Shown: positions 37,154 to 47,673 of the stretch, piece after piece
Layout: every line of letters begins with the position of its first letter
Numbering within the stretch: the first letter of the stretch is position 1
Assembly: GCA_001599715.1 (NCBI GenBank)
Contig: BCHU01000009.1
Location: forward strand, 992,001 to 1,056,000
Length of the DNA: 64,000 nucleotides
Source: Phaeotremella fagi
Taxonomy: Eukaryota; Basidiomycota; Tremellomycetes; Tremellales; Phaeotremellaceae
Reading direction: 5' to 3'
Position numbers and translations under genes: made by a program
The notes under the pieces: model-generated
What the model was told of the DNA's origin: nothing
Seen by the model: only the letters and a program-made list of their open reading frames with translations
Database searches by the model: none

Positions 37154-38425
37154 ATGAGTCAACAAGATACACACGTGAGTAACATGAATCACAGTTGATT
37201 ATTGTAGATCATGATTGACACTCTCTTAGACTACTGGAGTTTGTCCAGAATTAAACTCCTACGCTCACCTCATCAAACTTACCTTGGAAGCTGAGGCAGC
37301 TAAAACAGCAGGCAGCGGAGGTGGACCTGTAAACGCCTTTTTAAGCTCTCTCCTCAAAGGCTCGGTTTACGCCTTAAAAAGACTCGACGATCATTGGCGC
37401 AAGCACGGTGGAGATTGTAGACAGTGCTTCGAAATGTACTGTTCCGCAGAGATGAATAATAATTGGTGTACCGCTGAGATCTACAAATTCAAACCTGGAT
37501 GGTTAGATGAAGAGTTGGTGGGTTTTTCCTTCTGATTGTTGAACAAAAGTGTTGTCTAGTTAACGACTGACTCGTAGTCCCGGATCTATCAGTGGGCTGG
37601 TGGCGAAAGAGAAATATCTCAAACGGTGTCTTGTTGTCGTTGGGATGAAGTCGAGAATCTTATCCACCATTATGATGAGGAAAGTAAAAAATCTGATAAT
37701 ATCCTCACCGAAGAAACCCATAAAGAATATTGGAGAGGTATTAATCAACTCACATCATTTTGGATGCACGAAGTCCAAAAACATAAATCCAAATGTACCG
37801 ATCATGAGGAAAACGTCAAAAGGGGACCATGTCCGGAGCTCGAATCCAACTCAAACGTCCTGGAAAACATTTCGAAGATGTGTTTGCAGCACAGAGTTTA
37901 CTCAAGGCAAAACACAAAAGACGACACAGATCCTTTGTTACAATTTTGTATCTCCAAGACTCAAAGTGGTGCTTACGCTTTAACAGATCGTCGTCAGCAC
38001 ATCGAGAATTGTAGAGATTGTTCCGAGGTCGCTTCGTTCTTTGAGCAAAGGGAGAAATGGGTCATTTCTGATATATACAAGAACGAACCAAGTTGGTTAG
38101 CCAAACAATTGGTCAGTATTTTCCATCAATGAGAGGACATAACTTACCACTAAGATAGATCCGGAATATCGGGAATACTCAAGGCGAATCCACTCTCAGC
38201 CAAGAACAGCTTTGTTTCAACTGGTCGAGTGTTGAGAAGACCATCAAAGCCGAGGTCAATTATCCAAGACGTTTAGATGGGATCGCAGACAAGTCTCGTT
38301 CACAGCTTCAAAAAGGTATAGATCAAGTCCATTCAGCTTGGAGTGATGCTATTGAGAACCATAAAGCTAGTTGTGAACATCACAACGAGAACGTTGAGAA
38401 AGAGGAAAGAAGGCGGTTCAAATAA
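37154..38425 (+). CDS. Unrecognised 369-residue protein made of two diverged repeats
   Basis: Four exons: 37154-37174, 37230-37517, 37578-38111, 38159-38425. No known family recognised. Residues about 10-190 and 190-369 line up as two copies of one unit: VCPELNS / PCPELES; GGDCRQCFEMY / IENCRDCSEVA; WCTAEIYKFKPGWLDEEL / WVISDIYKNEPSWLAKQL; WDEVENLIHHYDEE / WSSVEKTIKAEVNY; WMHEVQKHKSKCTDHEENV / WSDAIENHKASCEHHNENV. Each has a C-x2-C pair and one or more further Cys/His. Introns 2 and 3 both fall directly after the DEEL / AKQL motif, which supports an internal gene duplication. The product is soluble, mainly helical in character and charged, with no signal peptide. Its neighbours offer no functional clue. 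Confidence 0.75.
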
Positions 38426-38889
38426 TTCATGGGTGGAGGTTTTCTGTCGAGAGTAGATGGACCTGTTGTGGTTATGAACATACGATAAATGAGAAAGGAT
38501 GAATTTTATTGGACTGGACTTTGAACGTTACCTCCCCATTGTTTCAGGTAAATGAAATGTACTTTTCGACGATATTGTTGTTGCAGCATTCACTGTTCTC
38601 GGGCATGTGATGCCTTCGAATAAAATTAGATACATACGTCGTTGACTTGACGGAAATTCCTTGGCTAGTTTGAAGATATTATAAAATGGCAAATGGTGAC
38701 TGAAAGATACAGTCACCAAGCCAAGACATGAAACCGGTGACTAACCAACCACGGCGTTTGAGTATGCGGGGTCAAATGACGTTGCTGTAAACTTGGTTAC
38801 AAATCATCGTGTATTCTTCTTCTTCTTCTTTCTCAACATCCATCTCCATCAAGAACATCCCAAATCACCTCTCTAAAAACCAACACACA
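38426..38889. other. Intergenic between the two-repeat gene and the DUF427 gene
   Basis: About 460 bases with a TTCTTCTTCTTC run at 38815-38829, part of a CT-rich promoter for the gene at 38890. No gene seen. Confidence 0.5.
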
Positions 38890-39349
38890 ATGGCCTCAGC
38901 TCAAACTGCAGTTTTCCTCGGTGACAAAATCATCGCTCAAGCTATGACCAGTGATCTCGAAAAGGTTGAGGGAAAGTGAGTAGTCTCAAAGGACTGGTCA
39001 ACTCATCCTGCTTAGTTGGTATTTCAAAGAATCCGCTCTTATCGATAGAGGAAAATTCACTGAATCCGGTACTCACACCACTTGTCCTTGGAAAGGTGTC
39101 GCCAGCTATTTCAACTATCAAGGAGATGATGGTAACATAATCAAAGATGTTGCTTGGTAAGCTATTGCTGATATCTGTGCTGACTGATGTAGGTTTTATC
39201 CTCATCCCAAAACTGGTGCTGAACAGGTCACTGGACGCGTTGCTTTCTATGTTGGTACGTCTATAATCCCCTGACAACCGTTCTTTAGCTCATTATCTCC
39301 CCCAGGAAAAGTTCCAGGTCTCAAGATCGGTGTTCCTCCAGTTGCTTAG
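38890..39349 (+). CDS. DUF427 domain protein
   Basis: Small soluble protein of the DUF427 family (function unknown; found in bacteria and fungi). The start ATG is at 38890. Introns near 38976-39016, 39159-39193 and 39256-39305 are removed. The product, about 110 residues, shows the whole family pattern: AVFLGDKIIAQA, WYFKESALIDRGKF, GTHTTCPWKGVASYFNY (the T-x-C-P-W-K-G signature), DVAWFYPHPKTGAEQVTG and RVAFYVGKVPGL. Stop TAG 39347-39349. Normal length for the family. No partner can be inferred from neighbours. Confidence 0.88.
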
Positions 39350-39476
39350 ACTTGAAGCTACTGTATGGATTCACTTGAAAGTTTGTGTACTTGTACGACA
39401 GATGTATCACTGGTTCAAACTGCACACACTATATCAACTGTCATTCCTTTCCTAGTCGCTGCAAAGGTTCATACAA

Positions 39477-41819
39477 CTACGCATCCACATCGATAATCTC
39501 AAGTATGTCAACCATCTTAGCTTGAAGTTCCATATGACCTCTGAGAACACTGGAAACATCGACATCCTCCACCCCATTCTGTCGAACAGGGCCCAAACCA
39601 GCTACCATGATCCCGTTACTGAGAGTTGCAGCTCTAGATACCACCTCATGTAATCTCACAACACCAGCCAGGACTAAATCTGCGTCTGACCATGCGTTAA
39701 CGAGACGTCTGGCTACTACTGATCTAGCTTGTGTCCATTCGTTTGATGTTGGAGAAGAAGGAAGAGAGATGAGATAAGCCGATTCGACGTATTGTGGGAT
39801 TGCAGAGGTTGATCCTGCAGGAGGAGGAAGGCTGGCTAGATAAAGAAGAGCTTGAAGCACAGTATAGGCTCCAAGGGATGATCCGATCTGAGATTAGTCA
39901 TTGAATCACAGTTTGCTCACTAGAACCACAGGTCTTTCTCCCTGAACCCGTTTCTCTAACACTTCACCAAGGATACGACCGGCCTTTTTGGCTCTATCCT
40001 GAGCGTGCATCCAGGTGTTGTCAAGTGTCATCGTAGCCATTCCGTAAACTGACCTACGATATGTTAGATAATCCATTTGGTATAACCTACATTGGCAAGC
40101 TGACAGCGGCAAAGTATGCACTGAGTATAGTCCGTTTGATGATTTGTTTCTTGACCATGCCTTTGAGTTTCGATGCGACTGAAAGTCAGTAGTAGAATAA
40201 CAACTTAACCTACCCCAAAGATCAACATCCCTAGATAATTAGCTTTGATTCTAAACTAGTACTCACCTGCCCGTTTTCAACATGGCTGCACTCTCAAATC
40301 TAAGCAGGTACACATCACGTCCATCTCTCAAACCACTGGATACGACTGCATGTTCCTCAACTTTATCTTCTGGATTCCTGGCAATGAGATTTGGTGCAAT
40401 GGAAGAAGTGTGATCTGAACAAACAGCTCTCCAAGCAGTGACAGCTTCAGTCCGAGACACAGAGAGTAATCCCGGTACGACAATGGTAGCCTGCGGTCAG
40501 ATATATCAATGAAAACAACTTACAGTCAAACTTGGAGCTTTTTTGGATTCAACCAATGCCTTTTCTTCTGCTACGCTGTCAAGTGACGCTCTAGGACTAT
40601 CGAGAGACTTCTTTGTAGACGTTGGAGAATTGACTTCAGAAATACTGGAACGGGTACCGGTATCGATCGAAAGTTTGAGAAGTTTTTCTTCAATTGCCGT
40701 ACGATTCTTTTCAACTTCTTCTACAGCAGCTTTGGGATCTTCCTCCGTCTCAGCTTCACCCTCAGTTCCAACTGGATGAGTGACTTCTGCCTGTTCAAAA
40801 GCGGCAGCCACCTTTTCAGAAGCTTCGGCAGTAGGATCAACTTCCCCAGAAGAACTTTCTTCCTTCTCCTTCTTCTTCGCTTCTTCGTCTTTAACCCTGA
40901 GATTCTTTCTGACTTCTTTGAGGTCGTCCACTTCTTCTTGAGTTGCTTTGGTACCATTTCCAACTTCGATGAACCCGAATTCATCGACTCCTCTCCATCT
41001 TTCTCGGACCCTTTTACCGGCTAATCCTCCTCCACCGACTCCAAACAATGTTCCCAGAACTACGGGAGCTGCTGTGGCGGATAATATTCCACCGATACCT
41101 AGTGGAGCTAGAAGAGCTGCGATTGCAGGAGCAGCCAAACCGCCGGTAACACCAATCAGAACACCACCAGCAATCACTCCGGCGCCAGTTGCTAGAAGCC
41201 ATCAGTCATAGAATCTCACATAACGACGTCACTTACCCAAAGTACGACCTAGAGACCCACCCCATCCTTGAGAATGTGCAGCTCGTGTGGATTCAACTTT
41301 AGCACCAGCTCCGTCAGAAGCCGCTTGTAAAGCCTTGAAAAGCGTTGATGATAAGTTTTTTTCAGCTTCGGGAAGTAGACTATCAGCAGATAATCCCAAC
41401 AACTCCAACGTCCTATGTGACCAAGCTTTAGCCAATGGTGTATATCTCAAAAGTTCCTCTTTCTTCTCTTCTTTACCGTCCGCGGTCAAACTTGTAGCTT
41501 CACTGGCTAAACTAGCTTCTACCAATACACCAGCGATTCGAACTCTTTCCTCATGAGACCATTCTTCACGTTGTTCATCAGCTGAAGATTTGACATGTGC
41601 CGGATCGACGACTGTTGGTAATTGGGCTGGATCCAATGATAAGAGTTTACTAACGGATCGTAGCCATGAAGTGGAAGTTTTCGTATACCATTTGGTGGTT
41701 GTTTTGAGATCGGCGTTGGGTGGATGTAAAGTCGCTGATAATGCTGCTAAAGCTAGAAGAAGTCGGACGGGGGATGGGAGTGGGTCAGGAGGTTTGGGTA
41801 GATCTTTGTTATCAGTCAT
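39477..41819 (-). CDS. DUF726 (TMCO4/Mil1-like) membrane-associated alpha/beta-hydrolase
   Basis: Member of the DUF726 family, which includes yeast Mil1 (YFL034W) and human TMCO4; Mil1 works with the AP-1 clathrin adaptor and has a lipase-like fold. Start ATG 41817-41819 (MTDNKDLPKPP). The order is as expected: a helical N-domain (LLLALAALSATLHPPNADLK), TPLAKAWSHRTLELLGLS, a glycine-rich hydrophobic hairpin (ATGAGVIAGGVLIGVTGGLA and on), FGVGGGGLAGKRVRER with FGFI, a Glu/Lys insert of about 120 residues, then the hydrolase part with TATIVVPGLLS, SVYGMATMTLDNTW and the nucleophile elbow VVLIGSSLGAY (G-x-S-x-G, formed across an intron at about 39920). Ends LEIIDVDA at 39477. At least five introns. 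Confidence 0.85.
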
Positions 41820-42345
41820 GGTTGTGTTTAGGTAAAAGATGTTGAAGAGTCTTGGTCTTATATTAGTGCTCCACTGAACCAAGTCTTTCTGAATTCAACA
41901 TTTATTCATTGTGACGTCACGCGACAACATTACGGAATCAGATAAGTTATACAGGAATCTGAAGTACCAGGCTACGGGAATCAGAAGGGTAAAGCAAGAT
42001 CAGAGAAGGTCTTGAGGATATCTATGTCAAGCTACGTTACTACTTCAGCTTGTCAGGTCGATTGGATGAATAGTATTATCCTTACGATATACCGTACTCT
42101 TCTCCAACGACGAAAGGTGGACGGTGAAATGCGTGCCACAATAGAAAGCATTCGCGATCGCAGTAGCGTATTGCGTTATCAGTCGCCAGATATTTTGAAC
42201 TCTTTCCTACAACTGTTTGGTTACAATTGGTCATTCACACCAATGGTGCAATTAGGACATGGCTTATCAATACCTGGGAAGACGGTTAACAACCTTGGGG
42301 GGTTAAAAGCCATCTCCTTTTCAACTTTTCCGACTTGACAGCAAA
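41820..42345. other. Divergent promoter region, DUF726 and FAD monooxygenase genes
   Basis: About 525 bases between divergent start codons. A 108-codon frame at 42012-42338 has no family likeness and sits where the promoter should be, so it is not taken as a gene. Confidence 0.5.
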
Positions 42346-43792
42346 ATGACAATCACCATTTCACCGGAACCAATATCTGTCGCTATCGTCGGAGGTGGCC
42401 CAGGGGGTTTAGGTGCAGCCATCGCGCTTTCAGAACTACCAAATATCAAGGTATCGATCTATGAGCAGGCTACTGTTTTACGAGAAGTTGGGGCTGGTAT
42501 CAACATCTCATCAAACACTTGGAGAGTCTTGAAATTACTTGGCGCAGACAAATATCTGACCAGTGGACATGAAGCTGATGAAACTTGGACTCTGTGAGTT
42601 TGGTTCTGTGGACTTGGACTTATAATTTAGTGATGGTAAAACTGGTGAAGTTTTGTCTAAACGTCCTAGAGTTCCAAATCTAGATACTCCAGCAACTGTA
42701 CGGGCTCAACGTACGAAATTGCAATCAGCTTTACTTGCACGACTTCCACCTGGAGTTCTAAATCTACAAAAACGTTTGGTTAAACTTGAGAGACTACCAA
42801 AAGGTCAAGGCTCTCGTTTAACGTTCGAAGATGGTGAATCTGTTACAGCTGATTTGGTCATTGGTGCAGATGGAATTCGAAGTGTAAGTTTTGGTCATGG
42901 TTGTGCTGACTTGTCAGGTTGTGAGGGAAACTGTCTTTCCGGACCATGCGATACAGTATACTGGAACGACGATTTGGAGAGCGTTGTTACCAGTTTCAGA
43001 TTTAGAGAAGATACCAAAAGACCTCTATTCGGAATTCCCATCGAATTTCTTAGAGATCAATAGTTGGTGGCATTCGCCTTATGTAAGTGATCACTAGATG
43101 GAGAGCATCGAATGCTGAAATATGTCACAGGGACATTTCTACTTTAACAAAGTTGGTGATGGATTTTGGGAGATTGCTGCTCGTTACCATGAAGATCCGA
43201 AATTGATAACTTCAAAGAAAGTCAGTTGGGGTGTACCAGCAACGAACGAAAGAGTTTTATCTCACTTCACAGTGAGTACCACCAACTCGTACTGTTCTGA
43301 CTTGACCGATAGGAATATCACCCTTTCGTCCAAACCGCCCTAAATCTCGTTCCCGAAGGTCAATGGAAGGAATTCTCTGCATTCGCCGGACCACGTCTCG
43401 ATGATCTTACCGCCTGGGATGGAACAGTTCTACTAGTTGGCGATGCCTCCCACCCTCTCTCAGGTGCATTTGGTTCAGGAGCAGGATTCGCTTTAGAAGA
43501 CGGATGGATCCTAGCCAAAGCTATAGAACATAAACGTGGGGACAGCAGTATTCCACCTAATCGTGTTATTCAAGAGGCTGTAGCTTTGGTCAACAGAATT
43601 AGGTCACCGTATTATGTACGAATGTATGAGCATCTGGATGGTGAGAAAGCTAGACAGGTTGAAGTGAATGCTCAGGAGGATCAATCTTGGGACGGACTTA
43701 CGAAGGCTAAAGTTAAACCTACTACTTTGAAGAATATGGGTTGGATCTATGGGAATGATATCAAGGTCGTTTGGGATGAGTTTGAGAAGTAG
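42346..43792 (+). CDS. FAD-dependent monooxygenase (salicylate-hydroxylase-like)
   Basis: Class A flavoprotein hydroxylase that uses NAD(P)H and oxygen on an aromatic substrate. Start ATG 42346. The exons show the Rossmann dinucleotide motif VAIVGGGPGGLGAAIAL, REVGAGINISSNTWRVL, RAQRTKLQSALLARLP, the DG motif LVIGADGIRS, VVRETVFPDH, TIWRALLPVSDL, and the GD motif TVLLVGDASHPLSGAFGSGA followed by GFALEDGWILAKAIE. Introns near 42595-42631, 42882-42917, 43082-43130 and 43272-43313. Ends at TAG 43790-43792; about 430 residues, a normal size. No adjacent ring-cleavage gene is seen, so the pathway cannot be named. The substrate may be salicylate or another phenol; this is family-level only. Confidence 0.88.
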
Positions 43793-43968
43793 TTTTGGGT
43801 CTCAATCTAGAGCTTCATGTATACAAATCGATTGATTCATTTCAAGGCGTAATTTGCAATTAATTTGAGTGTGGCAGCTTCGAGTCACGTCAAATTGGAT
43901 TCATTCTGAACATACATACTTTCCTACGGCGATGACACTACTGTATCTCCCTCATATCGGACGATAAC

Positions 43969-44715
43969 CTACTCGATTTCAGAGTACATCTCCAAACCGA
44001 CGCTCATGACTACTGAAACACCTTTGACGCTGAAGGTTGGACGATTGAGTAAGAGCAACCCAATCCCATCATCAGATTCATCAGAAACATGAACAAACCC
44101 AATTTGATGATTGATACCACCAGAAACCTCTTTCCCCTCAACAGACAAACTGATTTGATCGTATAAATCGGTCTCACCTTTGTGATAAGTTCTGTGAGCT
44201 TCGAGAATAGACTCCCTATCCTCTGAAGAGATCAAAGGAGATGGCTGGGAGTTGACTTTGATGATGCTGTACGTCGGGGTTTCGATTGATGAACCCTTGA
44301 AATCTCCCCAGTTGTGTGAACGAATTTCTGGATCTCCTGTGACGGCGATCAGGGTGTCGTTTGTGGGTTGGGCTGGACTAGAAACAATCACGTAGTTTGG
44401 ATGACATGATTTGATCTCTACTTTTGATCTTTGGAGATGAACGTAAGCGCTTGTAGTATCGATATAAATGTTTTTGTTGGATAACTTGGATCGGAGGATT
44501 TCTTGAGATTTGCTTAGCCCCTCACGAGGGGAACGGGTGGCGGAGGAGTTGGTGTCGTCTGTGAGATAGTTGATTGAGTCGACTGTGTACCTGCCAGTAT
44601 AGCATGACATGGGAGATTGTTCGTTGAGAAAACGAGTCTCGGTTGAGAAGTCGATTGGTTGGAGGACCAATTCGACTCCAATGGAGCCTCGACAATAGTT
44701 GGTTTGGTTAGACAT
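43969..44715 (-). CDS. Unrecognised intronless protein, 248 residues
   Basis: Single open frame from ATG 44713-44715 (MSNQTNYCRGSIGVELVLQP) to 43969. No family, signal peptide or helix recognised. It has a beta-rich look with many Ser/Thr/Asn and alternating Val/Ile (VSVVMSVGLEMYSEIE at the end; IGFVHVSDESDDGIGLLLL). It lacks introns, while most genes in the window have several, and it sits among other orphans (the next two genes to the right are also intronless). Its length and clean end make a real gene likely, but coding use cannot be proven from one sequence. Confidence 0.55.
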   Translation of the reverse strand: MSNQTNYCRGSIGVELVLQPIDFSTETRFLNEQSPMSCYTGRYTVDSINYLTDDTNSSATRSPREGLSKSQEILRSKLSNKNIYIDTTSAYVHLQRSKVEIKSCHPNYVIVSSPAQPTNDTLIAVTGDPEIRSHNWGDFKGSSIETPTYSIIKVNSQPSPLISSEDRESILEAHRTYHKGETDLYDQISLSVEGKEVSGGINHQIGFVHVSDESDDGIGLLLLNRPTFSVKGVSVVMSVGLEMYSEIE

Positions 44716-45180
44716 TGTTGGTGAGCTTGAATGGGTTTGGTTGATTATGTGTTTGAAATGGGTGATGGATGTTCAGAACAGAGGGGAAGGGTGAAAGCGT
44801 GTAATATATATCCCTATCGTTAAGCCTTCCATTCCCAAATCATGAAAGGATTCATTTTGGGTAAAGGAAGACCAGACAATCCACACGGTCTTCCTCTGTA
44901 CCCTTCTAGTCCATGACGTTTTCTCGGATGAAGGCTGATACAAAAGAGGAGAACTATTTTACCGTTGCGTTCCATTTAGAACTGATGAATACTTCGGGAA
45001 AAGGATGAGATATACACTGTAGGAAGAGTTGACGTTTTTCGGATATGAAGGCTGATACAAAAGAGGTTACTTATTTGACCGATGACTTCCATTTAGGACT
45101 GATGAAAGCCTCGGGAAAAGGACAAAATATACCCAGTAGGAAGAGAAGGACAGCCTAGCCATTGTCGATTACTGTTGAAC
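44716..45180. other. Intergenic, with a tandem duplication
   Basis: About 465 bases between divergent start codons. The right half is taken up by the two 115-bp repeat units described separately; the left half (44716-44914) is plain. Confidence 0.55.
44915..45145. repeat. Two tandem direct repeats of about 115 bp
   Basis: Unit 1 at 44915-45030 and unit 2 at 45031-45145. Both start GACGTTTT and carry GAAGGCTGATACAAAAGAGG, TTCCATTTAG, ACTGATGAA, CTTCGGGAAAAGGA / CCTCGGGAAAAGGA and GTAGGAAGAG in the same order, with scattered differences. They lie directly upstream of the intronless gene at 45181, so they probably duplicate part of its promoter. I found no third unit in the window. Confidence 0.85.
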
Positions 45181-45690
45181 ATGAGAGTGTTCACCAAATT
45201 CATGTTCAATTCTCAAACCATGTTTGAATCAACTGCAGATACCGAAATCATTACCATCAAACCTCATCTAGACGAGTCGGATACTCGCGACGAGGCTATC
45301 AAACTTCTCAACAAAGCTTTCGGTTCAATCTCAACGAAACAGAAGGTTGTGTTTTCAAGCTCGACAATAATCGATGACTTGAAGTCGAAGAAACGAGAAG
45401 AGTTGTCAAAACTCAAGTCAACTTTAATAGAAATCAAAAGAGATTGTGAAAACCGAATAAAAGCTTGGACGGATAGTGATAGAGGGACTGGTAAATATTG
45501 GAGAGACCGATATAGTGATGATGCGTCTGATTTGAGATTTTGGAACAAGCGTCTTAGCGAGTTTGAGAGTGATTTGAGTAAGGCTGGGAAAGAGGGAGGG
45601 CTCTTGAGTGGGATCAGGAAGGTAATGGGAACATTGGGGATTAGCACTAAGGTCGACAAGGGAAAGGACGTAGACCGAGCTGCGAAGTAG
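45181..45690 (+). CDS. Intronless coiled-coil protein, copy 1 of a neighbouring pair
   Basis: Not a known family. ATG 45181 (MRVFTKFMFNSQTMF) to TAG near 45688; about 169 residues and no intron. The middle is strongly helical and charged: KLLNKAFGSISTKQKVVF, LKSKKREELSKLKSTLIEIK, RIKAWTDSDRGTGKYW, DLRFWNKRLSEFESDLS, then a basic tail with SGIRKVMGTLG. It resembles the next gene in order and spacing of W, RG, W and the GI-x-VM-x-G end. The 115-bp direct repeats lie just before the start. Function unknown. Confidence 0.6.
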   Translation: MRVFTKFMFNSQTMFESTADTEIITIKPHLDESDTRDEAIKLLNKAFGSISTKQKVVFSSSTIIDDLKSKKREELSKLKSTLIEIKRDCENRIKAWTDSDRGTGKYWRDRYSDDASDLRFWNKRLSEFESDLSKAGKEGGLLSGIRKVMGTLGISTKVDKGKDVDRAAK

Positions 45691-46067
45691 ACAGATGAAG
45701 CTAGTTGTATCATCATGCATAACTACGTATCTTTCAGAGAAACCGATTCGGCTCTCAAACCTGGCTCACCGCTATTTAACAGTGGTGTCTCGTTTTCCAT
45801 ACACTCATTGCTAACGATCAACACATCTTTCGACTGTCTGAAGCCCTCAAAGTCATCTTGACCCTCTTTCAAGTAGAAGAATGAAAGGAGATGACAGGAG
45901 GCCATGACTTCCATGTTGATCAAAAGAGACTGAGTCTTTCAACGTTTGACTAGAAGTACCGTGGGGGTAGGGCTGATCACGGATTGTATCTTCACTTTCT
46001 CTTCATCAACCTACAGTATTCACTTTAAGAATCGCTCAAACACTCAACAAACGAAAACTTGAATCCA
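45691..46067. other. Intergenic between the two intronless paralogs
   Basis: About 375 bases. The last part before 46068 is CT/A-rich (TTTCTCTTCATCAACC, CACTCAACAAACG), like other promoters in the window. Nothing else is seen. Confidence 0.5.
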
Positions 46068-46541
46068 ATGCCCTCCAACACTACCGCCCCAAATACCACC
46101 CTCGCATCGATGAATGGTGGTACGACCATGAGAACGAAAGAGGAAGCCTCTGAAAACTTCAAACTCCGTTATGATATCCTATCAAAAGCTCAAAAGTCTT
46201 TCTTTGAAGATAAAACAACATTCAATTCACTCGACGAAAAGACCAAGAAGAAATTGACTGATCTCAGACCTGGGTTAATAGCTCATCAGCAAGTCAGAGA
46301 ATCAAATTCGAGACATTGGCAGAGCGGCGAACGAGGTTTAGATCGTTGGCAAAGAGACATTTTTGATTTGTTGGTGTGGAGAAGGGATCTTCAAAAGTAC
46401 GAGAAAAAGCTTTACGGTAAATCAAAGTCGGAAGCCAGTTCGCATAGGAGTATTTTTGGGCGTGTCAGTGATGCAATTAAAAGTATGGGTAAGGAGGATA
46501 GTCAAGTCGGGAGCGATGGAGATTCTAGTCAAGGGAATTAG
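46068..46541 (+). CDS. Intronless coiled-coil protein, copy 2 of the pair
   Basis: Start ATG 46068 (MPSNTTAPNTTLASMNGG), stop near 46539-46541, about 157 residues, no intron. Blocks in the same order as in the gene at 45181: a helical start (KEEASENFKLRYDILSKAQK, KSFFEDKTTFNSL), KKLTDLRPGLIAHQQV, SNSRHWQSGERGLDRWQRD, LLVWRRDLQKYEKKLY and HRSIFGRVSDAIKSMG, then an acidic Ser/Gly tail. Similarity to the first copy is low but holds over the full length with the conserved Trp spacing. Not a family I know; probably lineage-specific. Confidence 0.6.
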   Translation: MPSNTTAPNTTLASMNGGTTMRTKEEASENFKLRYDILSKAQKSFFEDKTTFNSLDEKTKKKLTDLRPGLIAHQQVRESNSRHWQSGERGLDRWQRDIFDLLVWRRDLQKYEKKLYGKSKSEASSHRSIFGRVSDAIKSMGKEDSQVGSDGDSSQGN

Positions 46542-47673
46542 GTGTCTCTAGATAACGCTTCCATCCACCTCTTTCCCAATCTTGTTGATTAAACCGCACA
46601 CTCTCATCTCGTTTTTCATCAGTATGTATGTACGATAGGTAAATAGAAAACTTGAAAAGCCTGCGCTGTGAATGCATTGTATTCCGGCGAGCCACTTGTA
46701 CGGGCAACTGAAATTGTATTCTGCCACTGTGGAGCATTGGAGAGTTTCAAATGCCGTGCATCCAAAGCAGTGTCTTACTGATTACGGATCCGAGAAAAAT
46801 TGAGATTGGGAGAAAGTGGGGGTTATTGGGGTTAAGCATAAGTTGCTTATGATGCTTTTGCATAGCCTGTATGGAGACGTCCATCCAAGTTCAGTCATGG
46901 TTACAGGAGAACTTTTCAGTATGGAAAGAAGAAGAAAGGAACGAGTCTGCATGAACTGTTGGAATCCAACGCACTCACTGTAATTGCTTCCGATATCGAG
47001 ATATATTCGAGCATTATCTTCCACGTGAACCTTTCGGCCTGATAGGCCTTTCCACTACCAAAATGGATGAAGCCCGAACCAGATCAAAAGATCTGACTGT
47101 AGCCCGACGGTGATCGATCAATGGTGCAAGCTAAAATGTAAGTTAGGTAAGCAAGGCGTCGTATCCAAGGTTTGGATGATTATTTTCGGTCAGGGTTTAA
47201 GGGTGGTGTCCAGGGTAGACCCTGATCGCCTCGGGGTCTAAAGAAATTTTCTGTTATCAATCCAAAATTGAATGGTGAAGTGAACCGCAATCGATGACTC
47301 GATGGTACACACACACAGACGGCAACGCGCGCACAGACTGTGGACTATGGTATGACTATGGACTATGGACTCACTAGCTTACTTACACCGAAGGCATTAA
47401 TAATAATGGTTGACTTATAAATCATATCGGCTCCGTGTTTACAAATAGTGACTCAACCACTAACTATCTCACCACACTTACTCTCACACCACTCAACCGT
47501 CTCCCCGAGTCTCTTTTCTACTCTATCCTTTCTTACATATATAAGGCAGTCTTCTCATCCTCATTCCCTCTTCTTCTTCATCAACAAATAACAACTACAA
47601 CTTCACTCATCCACTTCACCCAATAACACATCCACACTCACCCATCGTACAACAACACATTCACACACTCACA
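46542..47673. other. Long intergenic region upstream of the DHA2 transporter
   Basis: About 1.1 kb. Includes an ACACACACACAGAC run at 47307-47320, three GACTATGG steps at 47341-47369 and a CT/AC-rich stretch (47450-47670) that is probably the DHA2 5' region. Open frames on the minus strand (46525-46737, 46782-47024) lack support. A long promoter fits a regulated transporter. Confidence 0.5.

Noticed and set aside
42012..42338. 108-codon frame upstream of the FAD monooxygenase
   Set aside because: No family likeness and it lies between two divergent start codons.
47301..47369. AC-rich and GACTATGG repeats as a centromere or origin element
   Set aside because: Short, imperfect and single; nothing else supports such a role.
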